Shown: in pieces, positions 10,972 to 21,232 of the stretch
How the letters are laid out: every line of letters begins with the position of its first letter
How positions within the stretch are numbered: the stretch's first letter is position 1
Origin: Ctenosaura bakeri
Taxonomy: Eukaryota; Chordata; Lepidosauria; Squamata; Iguanidae
Assembly (NCBI GenBank): GCA_948474755.1
Contig: CAOLHI010002564.1
Location: 124,001-188,000 of the forward strand
Direction of reading: 5' to 3'
Length of the DNA stretch: 64,000 nt
Program-made: the position numbers and the translations under genes
Notes under the pieces: generated by a model
The model's input: only the letters and a program-made list of their open reading frames with translations
What the model was told of the DNA's origin: nothing
Databases searched by the model: none

Positions 10972-11712
10972 TAGAAACAAGAGGAAATGCAGGCCATTGG
11001 GCCAGGGATGGTATAATGATGTTCTCAGGGGACGCTGTATTTTTTTTTAACACTGCCCAGAACAGCAGAAGCACTCTGCTCTTAAAATTGGTTGCCTGAT
11101 TTGTTATAAACTCCGTAGGAAATTTATTCATGAAAATAAAACTGGGGCTGCAATGATGTGTAACATATGGCTTCAGGATGCTGGGCAGCAAAATCCACCA
11201 CCTCAAGAGTATGGGTGGGCCCTGCACTAGAGGGCCAGCTATGTCTATAGCAAACCCCTCAAATGATTCTGTTACCAGTGGCATAGCTATCAATGTGCCT
11301 GCCAGTGTGCCTTTCTCTTGAGCCAGCTGGCATATAGGGAAGGATTCACAACAGCAATACACTTGCTTATATATTTCCAGCCAATAAAACAGCTGGATCA
11401 GTAGTCAATAGTTTTCTTCATGGCTGAATTTCCCATAGCTAGGATGTTGTGGGCCAACCTAAGCCACTCTGTTCTCAAGGGTATGGCAGCCACTAGCTGA
11501 GCTACCTCAGTTTCCCTCTCTTTCCATTTTACTACCTGATACAGCAGGGCTTCCCTGACTCTGAAAAGGGGTCTGCCCCCTTCGCCTGTTCCCCCTTGAG
11601 GCTGGGTTTGCCTCATTTTATTTTGTAGCATAGGGTAATTTTGATGCCATTCAACCACTTTGTCCCTGAGCACCCTGGCAACTAGTTTAGAAGGACCTTC
11701 CGTTTCCCTCAC
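10972..11712 (-). pseudogene. gypsy integrase (zinc-binding region and catalytic core)
   Basis: ORF 11,398-11,712 ends in LLYQVVKWKER...QLVAAIPLRTEWLRLAHN, the linker and first part of the HHCC domain. ORF 10,925-11,362 continues with YCCCESFPICQLAQ (the CxxC half), AIDIAGPL (first catalytic Asp) and FPTEFITNQATNFKSRVL. In that last block the second catalytic Asp of the usual TDQGTNF is Asn. In another frame TSLYHPWPNGL corresponds to the YHPQTNGL block just before the catalytic Glu. The C-terminal domain is deleted and RT sequence follows at once. DDE catalysis is destroyed. Confidence 0.87.
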
Positions 11713-12040
11713 CTCCCTCTGAATCCATTCCTGCTACCTGTGACACTAAGTTGCCCTGATACGGCCTGTCTTGCCAGACCACAGCTTTCTTAGGGAGCCT
11801 AAGAACTATCCCACCTATGCATCCACCCATAAATATTTCCTCAGGAGCCGTCTCACATGATCTAGCCTTCCATTTCACATGTGAAGCAGGTGGAGGCACT
11901 ATGAGTCCCCTTTTGGTTGTTAGCTCTCCTTCAGCCTTTGTGATAATTAAAGGAACCTTGGCTGATATTTTTCTGCCTTCTGTCCCTCCAGGAAGGATAG
12001 CTATTTGACTCTCAGATGTGTTTGTTGCTACTTTTTTCAT
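11687..12040 (-). pseudogene. Unassigned polyprotein part upstream of gypsy integrase
   Basis: The ORF reads into the integrase ORF with a short overlap, so it is probably part of the same polyprotein. It is rich in Lys/Gly/Pro and has GGCIGGIVLRLPKKAVVW near residues 75-90. No protease DTG/DSG motif is visible, so it could be a decayed protease-to-integrase linker. Function cannot be assigned. Confidence 0.45.
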
Positions 12041-12168
12041 ACATCAATGCATCTTTATATCCAGAGCCTTCTTAGCTTTCAAGTATTCACCCTCTTCAGC
12101 ATTTATAAAGGATTCCATAAAAATGAAAGACTCATTTTGACACTTTGCTCAGCTTTGAGTTACAGGGG
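12041..12168. other. Short remnant between gypsy pol and LTR
   Basis: About 130 bp with no assignable motif, probably interrupted gypsy sequence beside the inserted LTR. Confidence 0.35.
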
Positions 12169-12485
12169 TGTAGTGAGTTGGGTCTCTGCCACTAGGCAGA
12201 TGAGTTTTGAGGTTGGGAGGGGACATCCCAACCTGAGGGCTCCCCTACGTCCAGTGGTTGGGATTTGATTACTGGCTCAGGGATAAATCTGTGTAAAATT
12301 TATTTGGGGCCCCAGCTCTACCATTGGCTGCGACGGGATTTTGGACCTTATTGGTGAAAAGACTGGAATGCTTCTGTGTTGTGTACCATCTGCTGCATCA
12401 TTTACTATCAATAAATCTTATGCTATGGCAGTAACATGCATCAGTCTTTGGCACTGAAAGAACCCTCGGGGGGCTTGTAACTACA
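12169..12485 (+). mobile_element. LTR-like sequence inserted in the gypsy relic (family 2)
   Basis: 317 bp bounded by short inverted termini, TGTAGTGAG and TAACTACA, with AATAAA at about 12,411 about 70 bp before the end. This is the layout of a solo LTR. It runs opposite to the gypsy pol and so is probably a separate insertion. Flanks do not give a clear target duplication (AGGGG / CTCAG). Positions 12,247-12,345 recur in inverted orientation inside the adjacent MITE, and a related sequence occurs near 23,585-23,690. Confidence 0.55.
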
Positions 12486-12489
12486 CTCA

Positions 12490-12770
12490 GGCCATTTCTG
12501 CATCTGACTGTTATAGTGCTATTATTCCACTTTCAACATCCTACGGAATCCTGGGGTTTGCAGTTTACGGAGGGGCCTCAAAGGTCTAAAATCCCCTCAC
12601 AGCCAATGGTAGAGCTGGAGCCCCAAACAAACTTTACACAGACTTATTCCTGGGCCAGTAATCAAATCTAATCCCTACAAAAGGCCCCTCCCAAAACTGC
12701 AAACCCCAGGATTCCATAGGATGTTGAAAGTGGAATAATAGCACTATAACACTCTAGTGCAGAAATGGCC
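12490..12770. mobile_element. Palindromic Harbinger-like MITE, copy B, with extra central segment
   Basis: 281 bp. It starts GGCCATTTCTGCATCTGAC and ends CTCTAGTGCAGAAATGGCC. It is flanked by a perfect 3-bp duplication TCA (12,487-489 and 12,771-773). The arms carry the family boxes. The centre, about 12,583-12,675, differs from other copies and is the reverse complement (roughly 88% identical by eye) of the LTR-like sequence 12,247-12,345 next to it. It sits between gag and pol of the gypsy relic, so it is younger than that element. Confidence 0.87.
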
Positions 12771-12774
12771 TCAG

Positions 12775-13459
12775 TTCCAAAGGAGACAAGACGGAAGGGC
12801 TAGCAAACATTGTTCAGTCATAATTCTTAGTTGTTCTGCTGACCAAACCACTGTTTTAAGCCATTTTATGGCAATTAGCCTTGACTTTTTGCCCCAGTGT
12901 CTATGGGTACATTCCTGACTTCCGTGGAAAGTCCCTCAGTCACATGTCTTCTGATATATTCAGTTCATTAAGGATGGCTGTCTTCGTTTCTTTGAAGTAT
13001 CCTGACTCTTTCAGGGTTAGCATATTTACTGCTTCATGAACGAGACCCAATAAACAAGGTATTGAGACTAATGTCCACTGGGTCTTCATCCCTGTAAATG
13101 CTCTGGCCACTTTCTTGAAAGTATTTAGAAAACCTTCCCTCCCTGCAAAATGTCCTCTCTCCATTGTCCCTTCTGCCACCTTCCCTTTGTTGATCATGGT
13201 CATGTGTACATTGTTAAAGCAGAGGTCTGTCCATGTCTGCCCATCTGAGTAATCACTGAGGAATGGACCTCAGCAGTTGGTCCTTTTCTCTGGTCCTTGT
13301 TAAGGGAGAGAGACACAGATTCTCTTGACAGGAAGAGGAGTGTCCTAAATGCTCGCTCCTTTTCTGCCCATATCTGAGTTGTGCAAGAAATGCATTTCTT
13401 CACTGGTACATCATGGGAACTGCCAAGGCTTCACGGGTGCAATTGGTCCCATTTTGTTC
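12775..13459 (-). pseudogene. gypsy gag relic
   Basis: The core ORF 12,940-13,203 contains FLNTFKKVARAF, TQWTLVSIPCLLGLVHEAVN and FKETKTAILNELNISEDM. This fits the capsid C-terminal, SCAN-like pattern (W..L..LL.G.A..A, then YE.VK.AIL.R.NISEE). After a stop, other frames give a decayed L..LL-type end. A possible minus-strand start lies at 13,459 (ATGGGACCAATTG). The nucleocapsid zinc knuckle is not seen; the MITE and LTR occupy that place. Assignment is from pattern, and capsid sequences are poorly conserved. Confidence 0.65.
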
Positions 13460-16400
13460 TCTGTATTTTATGGACCAGGGTTTAGCAATCCAATTGACTA
13501 TTTGTCTCCATGTCTTTGTATCCCAGAATGGCAGATGACTTATTATGCAGTTACTTATATGATTCTTTTGAGCTTAGGTTTGAAAATGTAACAAAACAAA
13601 ACACCAGAGGAAGAGGGGGGAAAAAGACACTCAGAGAAAATTTGACACTTCAAATAAGAATGATTCAGTTCTACTAGTTCAATTTTTAAAAAAGCATGGA
13701 TACAGATAAGTTTACATTCAGTTGTGTGCGTCTTTCTCACTGCTTTGGGAATATTTAATAAAAATGTTATACTCGTGTTTATATTAGCAGGGAAAGGATG
13801 AAATTGTGCCTATTTTCAAGTATCTTGTGCATCTTTAATTGAAATTTTGCCATAACTTTCAAAAATGCCTAATGTATTCAACCTGTCCTGTCCGTAACGC
13901 TCATCCCAACCCCCAATTTTACAAAAATGTTAAGGATGAAGCAAAACTATATTTATTTATTTATTTATTTATTTATTTATGAAAACCTTCATTAGCTTTT
14001 CCCCTCATGTCATAGGCATTATTCAGACAGAAGCAATTCAAGGTGATGAGGTTGGAGAATGAGGACAAGTAGAGCATGTCTATGTCTCTGCTGGCACCTG
14101 GCAGTTCTTTCTTTTCCCTCCAGAGTATGAACAGTTAACTCACTCACCTTAAGCAGTGAATTAGTTTGTATGCTTTGCCCTTTACATGGATGTCCTTGAG
14201 TTGCTCAGTGTAATTTGTGTCAGTTCTGTTCTGTTGTCACTGCACAAACTGAAGCTGTGACACATAACTCTGCCAGCCAGAGGAAAAAGCCACACAGAGA
14301 GGCAAGACAAGCCTGTATCACTTAAATCAGGCAATGGAGCTGGATGGAAGTGGCTTCTGTTGCATAAGACTAGGCTTTCAAGAAACCCCAAATATGTGCA
14401 ACATTTTAAAGGAGGTTTTAATAATGCAAAAATGCTAAATTCTTACACAAACTAAAGGAAATCAACATATAACTGCAACAGTGCCTTACTAATAAGTCAT
14501 CAAATAACCACAAAAGAAGTCCATTATGGATTCAGCAAAATTGCCAAATCTTGTGCAAATATTTAAATTGATAGGAGACAAACAGATAAAATCTTATTTC
14601 AGAGATAGTTTGTAGCCTCTCCCCTACCTTTTAAAAAGATTTCCAGGTGTGCGTAGTAAACATAACTTGCAAAAATGAAAAATACCTACTGGGAACTCCC
14701 TCCCACACACCTGTTAAAAATAGCATGACAGATTTGTTGTTGTTGTTGTTGTTGTTTGCCTTCAAGTCATTTCTGGCTTACATGTAAGTATATTCTCTGA
14801 ACTATGTATGAAAATAGAACATACATACATTATATTTTAAGGAATTGCTTTTACAGCCAATTGTCAAAACTCAGAATGAATTTTACCATTTCTGCTGAGT
14901 ACAGAATGTGTGTTCTTTTCTTCTTCTTGGGGAATCATGTCCATGATGAGAGCAGGAAGAGCAGAGAATGAGCTAGGTGAGGTAGATCTGATGTTTCTTC
15001 AGCAATGGTGCCATGGACTCTCAGAAGACAATGTCCAAACCACCCGCAAAATTTGAACCACATGTGCACTAACTGCAGTACCTTCAAATAAAGCACCACG
15101 TAGATAGACAGCAAGTCTGTGAAGAGATGAATGGACAACACTGCTTTGTGAAGGAATTCATTTAAGATGCAGTGGCTGGTATTGTGGCAAACAGCAAGCT
15201 CTGAGAAGGCTGTTTTACCAAATAGACACACAAACATGTGTATACACACACAGACACACACACACAGAAAGAGAGAGAGCACAAGAGAGAGCGACAGCAC
15301 ATTCAGATAGCTGAGAAAAAAAGCCTGGCTGCCTACCTGACAAATGAACAGCAGCATCCTACAACTCCCTTTCCTCCAACACAAGTTTTTGTCCAAAAAA
15401 ATGCAGGGGTAGTCATGTTGACCATAAAACAAAATCCCAAGTCTACATTGTGGTGAAAGGCAGTAAAAGATGGCAATAAAATTTACTGCCTTTGTTCCCA
15501 ATTACTTCACAGCCATGAGCTGAGGAGGGGGGAGGAAGGTCAAGCCTGAACTTTCTGCCTGCGCAGATCCTCTAACATCTCAAGCAAGGAGCATGCAGAC
15601 TGGTGACTCTGACAACTTCACTCTTCTTCCCCTACATGATTTTTAAAAACCATCTCCACCTGACTGAGAAGCCAGTGGGCTCCAAAAACTAACCTAATTA
15701 ATTTTGTGTCTTCTAGTTACCCTAGTAAAGGTGTTGCCACAATGTAGACGTTGGGTTTCACTTTTTTGTGAATGATTATGGTAGAGGAATTACAATGCAA
15801 TATGTCAAAGAAAACCAACTATTTAATATTTATACCAACTCTCAATTCCTTTTCTCTGTCTCTAAACTGGCAGTGTAGATTAGCTGTTTGCAAAAAAGAC
15901 AGGGAGCTTATCTGCTGCTTCAGCACTGGAGAGTTTGTTTCTTCCTTACACCCCTCTTCTCATGACTTCTTGAAAGGTGTTCTGTGCTTAAGTTCTCTTG
16001 ATTATGTGTAGACCTGGGAATGTCAGACAGGAAGGAGCTAGGAGAGCTGCGTCTGTCTTTTTATCCCCTCATTGTTTCTCACCCATTCCTCCCCATTGTT
16101 CCCGTGGGAGACAGCCAGCCTTCCAGGATAGCTCCCTCCTTCAGCTGCTCATCTATAATTTAAGGTACAATTTAAACTGTAACTAAGCCAACAAAATCCA
16201 GAGCATTTTCACCTGCCTTAGTAACTAATGAAACCTTACTTTCTGTTGTTGTTTGCTAGATACTCTATCTCCTCCATACAAAGTATAAGTAAAAATGCCA
16301 TGGTATTGTACTAAAGAATATCAAAACCATGAATACATCATAAAATAAGGAAGATGTTTGCTTTTTACTGTATCATTTAGAAAGTAACTGGAATCCAGAG

Positions 16401-17219
16401 GAGCGGCTGGAGCAAGCTACTCACTCGTTTCCTGATATAGTCATGTTGGGATAAAAGTGGACATCTCATGATATTTCTTTGCAGTAAGGGCACAAGGTCT
16501 ATGGATCCCTCCTTTCAGTTACAGAACTGCCTCCTTTTCCCTACTGGAAGCTAAGCACAATCTCTGGGAGCATCATATCCTTTCTAACAGTGGGAGCTGG
16601 TGCTGAAGAGATTGACTGAATGATTTGATTAATGAATTGACTAAATTTATATTGTTACAGTACATTACAAATTATCTTTGGTGGCTTACAATTAGAAACT
16701 ACCTTTGGAAGCAATCACTGCTGTAGCCAAGGGTTGTGTTTGATGATCCAAGATGCCCTGGTGGCATCAAGAGCTTCCTGGAGTTTTAGAGTCTTGTGTG
16801 TACTGGAGATTTCCCTCTGAGTGCACAGAGATTTTTTATTCTGCTATGTTATGAATGACCTGGGTCCCATACTGGATGTGTGGCAGATCCAGTGGGCCAC
16901 TGAGTTAGAGAGGGTAATGAAGACTTCTCATTGGAACAATATTCTTGTGAACACTGGAATTTCCTTCCTAGAGGTGTGACTGCAACTAATTCAACAGAAA
17001 ATCATTTTGCACACACACAGGAAACATGCTGGAGCACAACAGATGCTAAAGATGCTCTGAATATAGAGCTAGTCCATAAGCTATGATCCTGTTAAACAAC
17101 TGTCTCATTCTTGCAAGAGGTAATGAAATGTATCAGTTTTGTATTCAGCACAATACATGACTTCTCTCTGCAAAACTTACTGTTGGGAATATGCTATTAG
17201 CATGGGACATATTATTTAT
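13460..17219. other. Unassigned DNA with simple repeats and a SINE tail
   Basis: No exon recognised. Contents: (TTTA)n at about 13,951-13,981; a minus-strand Sauria-SINE 3' end at 14,734-14,781 ((GTT)n then TTGCCTTCAAGTCATTTCTGGC); and (CA)n merging into (GA)n at about 15,238-15,295. The minus-strand 188-codon ORF at 14,935-15,501 crosses this CA/GA tract (a run of Cys/Val) and looks like chance. Confidence 0.55.
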
Positions 17220-17290
17220 TTGTTCATTTTTAATAATTTAAGTATTTGTTTATTGCCTCTCAGTCTGCAAAGACTGCCAAAGTGATATGA
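17220..17290 (-). repeat. L2/CR1-type LINE tail fragment
   Basis: TTTATTGCCTCTCAGTCTGC followed by AAAGACTGCCAAAGTGATAT resembles the reverse complement of the squamate LINE tail, preceded by a T/A-rich tract. Short and old. Confidence 0.5.
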
Positions 17291-17375
17291 AAAGTTGTTC
17301 TGGTTTTATGGACCAAAGGCTGAACAAAACAGTAGTCTTGGCTACCTGACAAATGTTCTACAGGGATGGAACCTG

Positions 17376-17574
17376 GGCCCTTTTCATACTACACAGTTAT
17401 AGTGCTATGATTCCACTTTTGCTGCCATGGTTTCATCCTCTGCAATCCTGGGACTGGAAGTTTAAGGAGGGGCATTTAGGATTCTTAGCCTCAGAGCTCC
17501 TCTAATGCCTCTCCAAACTACAGGCCCCAGGATTCCACAGGAAGTTGTCATGACAGTTAAAGTGCAGTCTAGGG
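17376..17574. mobile_element. Diverged palindromic MITE, copy C
   Basis: It starts GGCCCTTTTCATACTACACA and keeps GTTATAGTGCTATGATTCCA in the left arm. The inner arm includes GCTGCCATGG and ATCCTGGGACTGGAAGTTTA, and the right arm has CCCCAGGATTCCACAGGA and AGTTAAAGTGCAGTCTAGG. It is more divergent than the other copies and carries CCATGG/AGTTAAAGTG boxes they lack, so it may be an older subfamily. The right terminus is damaged and no target duplication is clear. Confidence 0.65.
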
Positions 17575-19229
17575 CGTTGTGATAAGGAAAGCTCTGTCTT
17601 GTGTACTTCCCAGCCTGACCTTGAGAGGTGGTTACGACATGCAACAGGGTCTTCACTGAGGACAGGCACATTGAAACAGCTCCAGTGGTGAGATGTGCTA
17701 TCTTGAAGAACTGGAAGTCCCCAACTGTACTGCACATAAAATGCTGGACAGAGGGGGCATTATTGAGCTCTTTCTCTTCTCTATTGTTGCATTAGCCAAT
17801 GAAAGAGAAAGTAGTGTTTAACAGGAGAGAGACAGGGACTAAAATACCTGAATATATGGTTTACTTTCTTGGAACTGTATGAAGGTGACTTAGACTGAGA
17901 ATGCATTCTCAACACCACAAGACTAGTTGCATAACTCCCATCTCCCTGCTTGTCTGTTACATATTTTGTCTTGCCTGTCCATATGTGTGTGCGTTCCCAG
18001 GTAGGGTTACCAAGGATGGCAAGAGAGGGTTACGATGAGGAAGTATGGCTGGGTCAAGGAGAATGAATAATATGCTTTTGCTATATTAGATAAACCAATA
18101 AAAATCTTAAACACATTTCAAAAACTCTGTCATTGCTATGGTGTTTGACCTGCCATGATGATCTGTGTCCCACTTCAACTTCTCAGGAGAGGTCTGAAAG
18201 GAAAAAAAAAATGCAGTTTGGTGCAGACAAACACAAGCAATCAATCCAATTGAGTTTTCTGGAGGAGGTTGCTAAAATCAGGGATCGCTCCTTGGACTGT
18301 GGCAGTGGCTTCCACTTCATTGGAGGAGAGTATCCGCTCTGTCTTTTTTTAGAGGAGCTATCCAAAGTCCTGAACCTGATCTCCAAAACAAGTTCAGAAA
18401 CTTGTTTCTGTCCTTTAAAATCTGCACAAAAACCAGAGTGGATTCTTCACTGAACTGACCAAGGTGTCACCAGCTGCAACTAGTGTGATGTTGCTGGGAA
18501 CCTAGTGTTGCTTGACCTGGTGTTTGCTTTACATCTGCTGAACCTAGATCTGAAAAATAAAAAGAGAGGCCACAAAAGGGAGCTGGCTCTGTAAACGTCT
18601 GACCCAGGGAGGTGCACATTTTTAAGTGCAAGTACTCATTGTGACAGCTCTCCTCACCACATCCTCTTGGAGAGTCCTAAAACGGGTTGGTCCATATCAG
18701 CAATCCACTTCTAGCAGCGTTCATCTCCATCAGGAAGTCTTTTGTAAATCTAATGAACTTTAGTTTTTTTCATTCAAGATCAAGCCGCCTTCCAACACTT
18801 TTTCCTTTCATGACAGAGTTCACCACCATTCGTTCTTGCTGGGAAAATCCCCCCCCCAACTCCTGTAGGACTGCAGTTTAGGAGTACCTGGGAAGCTGGA
18901 GGTGAACCCGATACCAAATTTCCCGCTAATCCTGAAGACCCGCTGCTATGACCCTGCGGTCCCTGGGTCAACCACATCACTGGCCCTGGGACTGAGTTTA
19001 CCCCCCACCGGAGCCAAGGACACGGATGTGGGGGACAGTCCGTGCAAAGCTTAGCACGTCCTCCAAAAATGCCAGCTCGGCTGTGCTTCCCCTTTGGTAC
19101 CCCTTCCTGGCTGGCATCGAGCGGATGACGGCAGAAGGCAAGATGGTGCTTTCCCGAATAGTTCCAGCCATTTTATCGTAGTTTAAACTCCGATCTTATT
19201 TTAAAAAGGCACTCGGTAAGGAATACCTC
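17575..19229. other. Unassigned DNA upstream of the CpG island
   Basis: No recognised exon or repeat end. GC content rises from about 18,850 onward. A (C)9 run lies near 18,850-18,858. If the CpG-island gene is transcribed on the plus strand, this is its immediate upstream region; no TATA box is evident. Confidence 0.5.
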
Positions 19230-19302
19230 GACGCCCAGTAGGAAGGTCGCGATCCTGCGCCGTTTCTTCGGAAATCACTCCCCGAGAAATCAGGAGGAGG
19301 TA

Positions 19303-19399
19303 GGCCTTTTCCGCCCTAGACCGTTAGAGCGCTACGATTCCGCTCTCAACCTCCTATGGAATCCTGGGGTTTGCAGTTTAGGGAGGGGCCTCAAAGGCC
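19303..19399. mobile_element. MITE left arm at the CpG-island edge, copy D
   Basis: GGCCTTTTCCGCCCTAGACC starts a left arm that continues through GAGCGCTACGATTCCGCTCT and CTATGGAATCCTGGGGTTTG to GGGAGGGGCCTCAAAGGCC. The right arm is absent. Unlike the other copies, this arm carries CpG at several sites where they have TG or CA. Confidence 0.85.
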
Positions 19400-19436
19400 G
19401 TCCTCAAAGGCCTTGCTTGGGCGTCCGCCTGCAGCC

Positions 19437-19467
19437 CTCCCTCCCCCCCCCTCCCTCCTTGCCCCCC
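19437..19467 (-). promoter_or_regulatory. C-rich run, minus-strand G-quadruplex candidate
   Basis: The plus strand has successive C-runs (CCCTCCCCCCCCTCCCTCC, then CCCCCC). On the minus strand these are four or more G3+ runs with short loops. Structure is inferred from the pattern only. Confidence 0.5.
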
Positions 19468-20077
19468 GCTCCGCATCCAGCCAGGTGCGCAGAAGAGGAG
19501 CGGCCACGTCGAAGGAGGAGGATGGTTCCCGTTCCCCTGGCCCCGCTCGCCTACCTCCCCGGGAGTTAAGCGGGGCGGCCTCTGGGCGCCTTCCTCCCCG
19601 GGCGCGGGGCTGGGGAGCCCTCCGTCGGGGCTCTCCGGGCGGGACCGCGCGGCCGCTCCTGCCCTCCTCCGGGCGTCTTCTTCTCCGCCGCCGCCGCCGC
19701 CGCCGGTGCGCTCTTTGTCTGCGTTTTGCCTGAGCGGGAGAATTTCGCCTCGGTCCCTTGCAGCCAGCCAGCCAGCCAGTGAGGGACCGGGCGGCGGCGG
19801 CGGCAGGCGAAGCCTCTGCTCCTCCTCCGCCGGTCCAGCTCCGCTTAGCCCAGCCTCCCGCCCGCCCGCCCGCTCGCCCACCCGGGCTGCTGACAACACG
19901 CGCGTCTCGGGGAGCCGGCGGGCTGCTGCTCCTGCTCGCCTCCCTCCGCCACCGCCCGGATCGGGAGGCGCCGCGCCCGCCGGCGCTCTCGCGCGCAGGT
20001 AAAGGGGAGCCCGGAGGCAGCGGGGCAGCCGGAGGAGCGGGGGCGCGGCGGCGGCGGCGGCGGCGGCGGCATCCGAA

Positions 20078-20087
20078 GCCGCCATCT
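20078..20087 (-). promoter_or_regulatory. YY1-like motif
   Basis: GCCGCCATCT is the reverse complement of AGATGGCGGC, the core of the YY1 site common just downstream of CpG-island promoters. The same bases form a minus-strand ATG followed by Ala codons; I take this as incidental, but a minus-strand coding start cannot be excluded. Confidence 0.45.
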
Positions 20088-20441
20088 GGCCAGGTCCCGC
20101 TTCTCCGCCGGGCTGCTGCTGCTGCTGCGGCTGCTGCTGGATCCGCTGCGGGAGGCAGGGGAGGCTCGGCCGAGGCGCCGCGCTGTCCGGGAGGAAAAGG
20201 GCGCCCGAGGCGGCGCGCGGCGAGGGGGCCGGCGCCCGGGCGGGCGGTTGGGGTCGGCACCGGGGGAGGTCTGCGGGCGGCGGCGGCCCCTCCGTGGAGC
20301 GAAGGGAGCAGGCCGCCGGGCGAAGCGGGCGGAGGGGCGCCGGAGGCGGCGGAGCGGAGGGCGACGGCGAGCGGGAGGGCGCGCGCGGGACCGGGGCGCC
20401 TCGGGGCTGCCGCCTTCTGACGGGCTTCGCCTTCTTTCCAG

Positions 20442-20532
20442 GAGGGGTCCCGCTCGGCTCTTGCCTCGGCCTCCGGTCGACCCGGCGGCGGCGGCGGCGT
20501 CCGCTCTCCTCCTCCTCCTGCTCGGGTGCCCG
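20442..20532 (+). other. Candidate 5' exon inside the CpG island
   Basis: Bounded on the left by TTCTTTCCAG (acceptor-like, polypyrimidine then AG at 20,440-441) and on the right by CCG|GTGAGT. Together with the donor after 19,998 this suggests a first exon ending at 19,998, a 443-bp intron and a 91-bp second exon. The donors could instead belong to alternative first exons. No start codon in good context was found, so it would be 5' UTR or unproven coding sequence. Confidence 0.35.
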
Positions 20533-20638
20533 GTGAGTGCAAAAGTTTCCTCCGTTGCCCGGCCGGGCTCGGCGTCGGGTGCGCGCGCCCTTGGGCGTCC
20601 CCGCCTCTCCCGGTGCGCGGCTGGAGGAGCCACGGCGG

Positions 20639-20668
20639 GAGGGAGGGGTGGGAAAGGAAGGGACGGGG
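20639..20668 (+). promoter_or_regulatory. Plus-strand G-quadruplex candidate
   Basis: GGGAGGGGTGGGAAAGGAAG followed by GGACGGGG gives four or more runs of three or more G separated by loops of up to seven bases, at the 3' side of the island. Confidence 0.45.
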
Positions 20669-21232
20669 CCGGCGAGGAGGAGGCGGAGGCGACCCTCCCG
20701 CGGACCCCCCCCGCCCTCCAGTTTCCCCCCGGCGCCCAAAGGTAAGGCGGCTCTTCTCTGGGGGGGGCCGTCGCCGTTTGGCAGGGGAGTCAGAAGGCGC
20801 TTTGGGGTCGCCTCCCAAAAGTTTCCTCCTGTGACAGAACCGCTCCCAGGCAAAAGGAGGTTTTTGGAGACATCCAACGGAGAACAGTTGATGTCCCTCG
20901 GGAACGTGGGTCTCAGGCAAGGAGTCATTTCCTGTTCTCTCCCCCGCCCCCCCCCGCCGACAAAGTCTCAGGCTCACTTTCCTGCACTTCCAGTCAAGGC
21001 ATTTCTGGGGAGCCAGAGCTAGTCGGTCTCTTAGCCCCTCCACCCCCCAGAGAATGGCTGGCGATCAGATTGGAGAAGAACTGGGTTAAGGAGCCCATTT
21101 GATATTAGAGTTCCTATTTTTCTATGTTCTTTGGGCTTCTTTTTTGGGTGTGTGTGTGAGATTTTGTTGTTGCACGCTGTTCCACAGTCTGAACATGTGG
21201 GCATTGAACAGATAGGGCTTAATGTGGGCTGT

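Larger units (their letters stand above)
10343..13459 (-). mobile_element. Ty3/gypsy retrotransposon relic with integrase before RT
   Basis: Read 5' to 3' on the minus strand, the order is gag (13,459-12,775), two later insertions (MITE 12,490-12,770 and LTR 12,169-12,485), an unassigned polyprotein part (12,040-11,690), integrase (11,700-11,000) and RT with the start of RNase H (10,970-10,343). Integrase upstream of RT is the reverse of typical Ty3/gypsy and is the hallmark of the Gmr1-like clade known from fishes and other vertebrates. The alternative is a deletion joining two tandem copies. No flanking LTRs of this element were identified. All reading frames are broken. Confidence 0.82.
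19230..20870 (+). promoter_or_regulatory. CpG island, probable promoter and 5' exon(s) of an unidentified gene
   Basis: About 1.6 kb with very high G+C and dense CpG, in sharp contrast with the AT-rich surroundings. It holds GGC/CCG runs (19,686-19,704; 20,047-20,070; 20,480-20,497), CTG runs (20,111-20,135), CG-rich Sp1-type boxes and no TATA box. Such islands mark promoters of broadly expressed or developmental vertebrate genes. Three donor-like sites all point to plus-strand transcription: CAG|GTAAAG after 19,998, CCG|GTGAGT after 20,532 and AAG|GTAAGG after 20,741. Very long ORFs on both strands (up to 550 codons) exist because stop codons are rare in GC-rich DNA; they are low-complexity Ala/Gly/Pro/Arg and overlap in several frames. 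I cannot name the gene. Confidence 0.85.

Noticed and set aside
14935..15501. 188-codon minus-strand ORF with hydrophobic Cys/Val segment
   Set aside because: The Cys-Val run is the CA/GT microsatellite; no domain or splice support.
20078..20100. Minus-strand ATGGCGGC as the translation start of a poly-Ala protein
   Set aside because: It coincides with a YY1-type motif and a GGC run; no minus-strand donor was found after it. Kept only as a possibility.
19758..20420. Plus-strand 220-codon ORF in the CpG island as a first coding exon
   Set aside because: It crosses the donor-like site after 19,998, is low-complexity and has no domain or convincing start context.
19378..21043. Very long minus-strand ORFs (516 and 550 codons) in the CpG island
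   Set aside because: They overlap in different frames, consist of Ala/Gly/Pro/Arg low complexity, and run through the MITE arm; lack of stops follows from GC-rich sequence. Plus-strand donors also argue against minus-strand coding.
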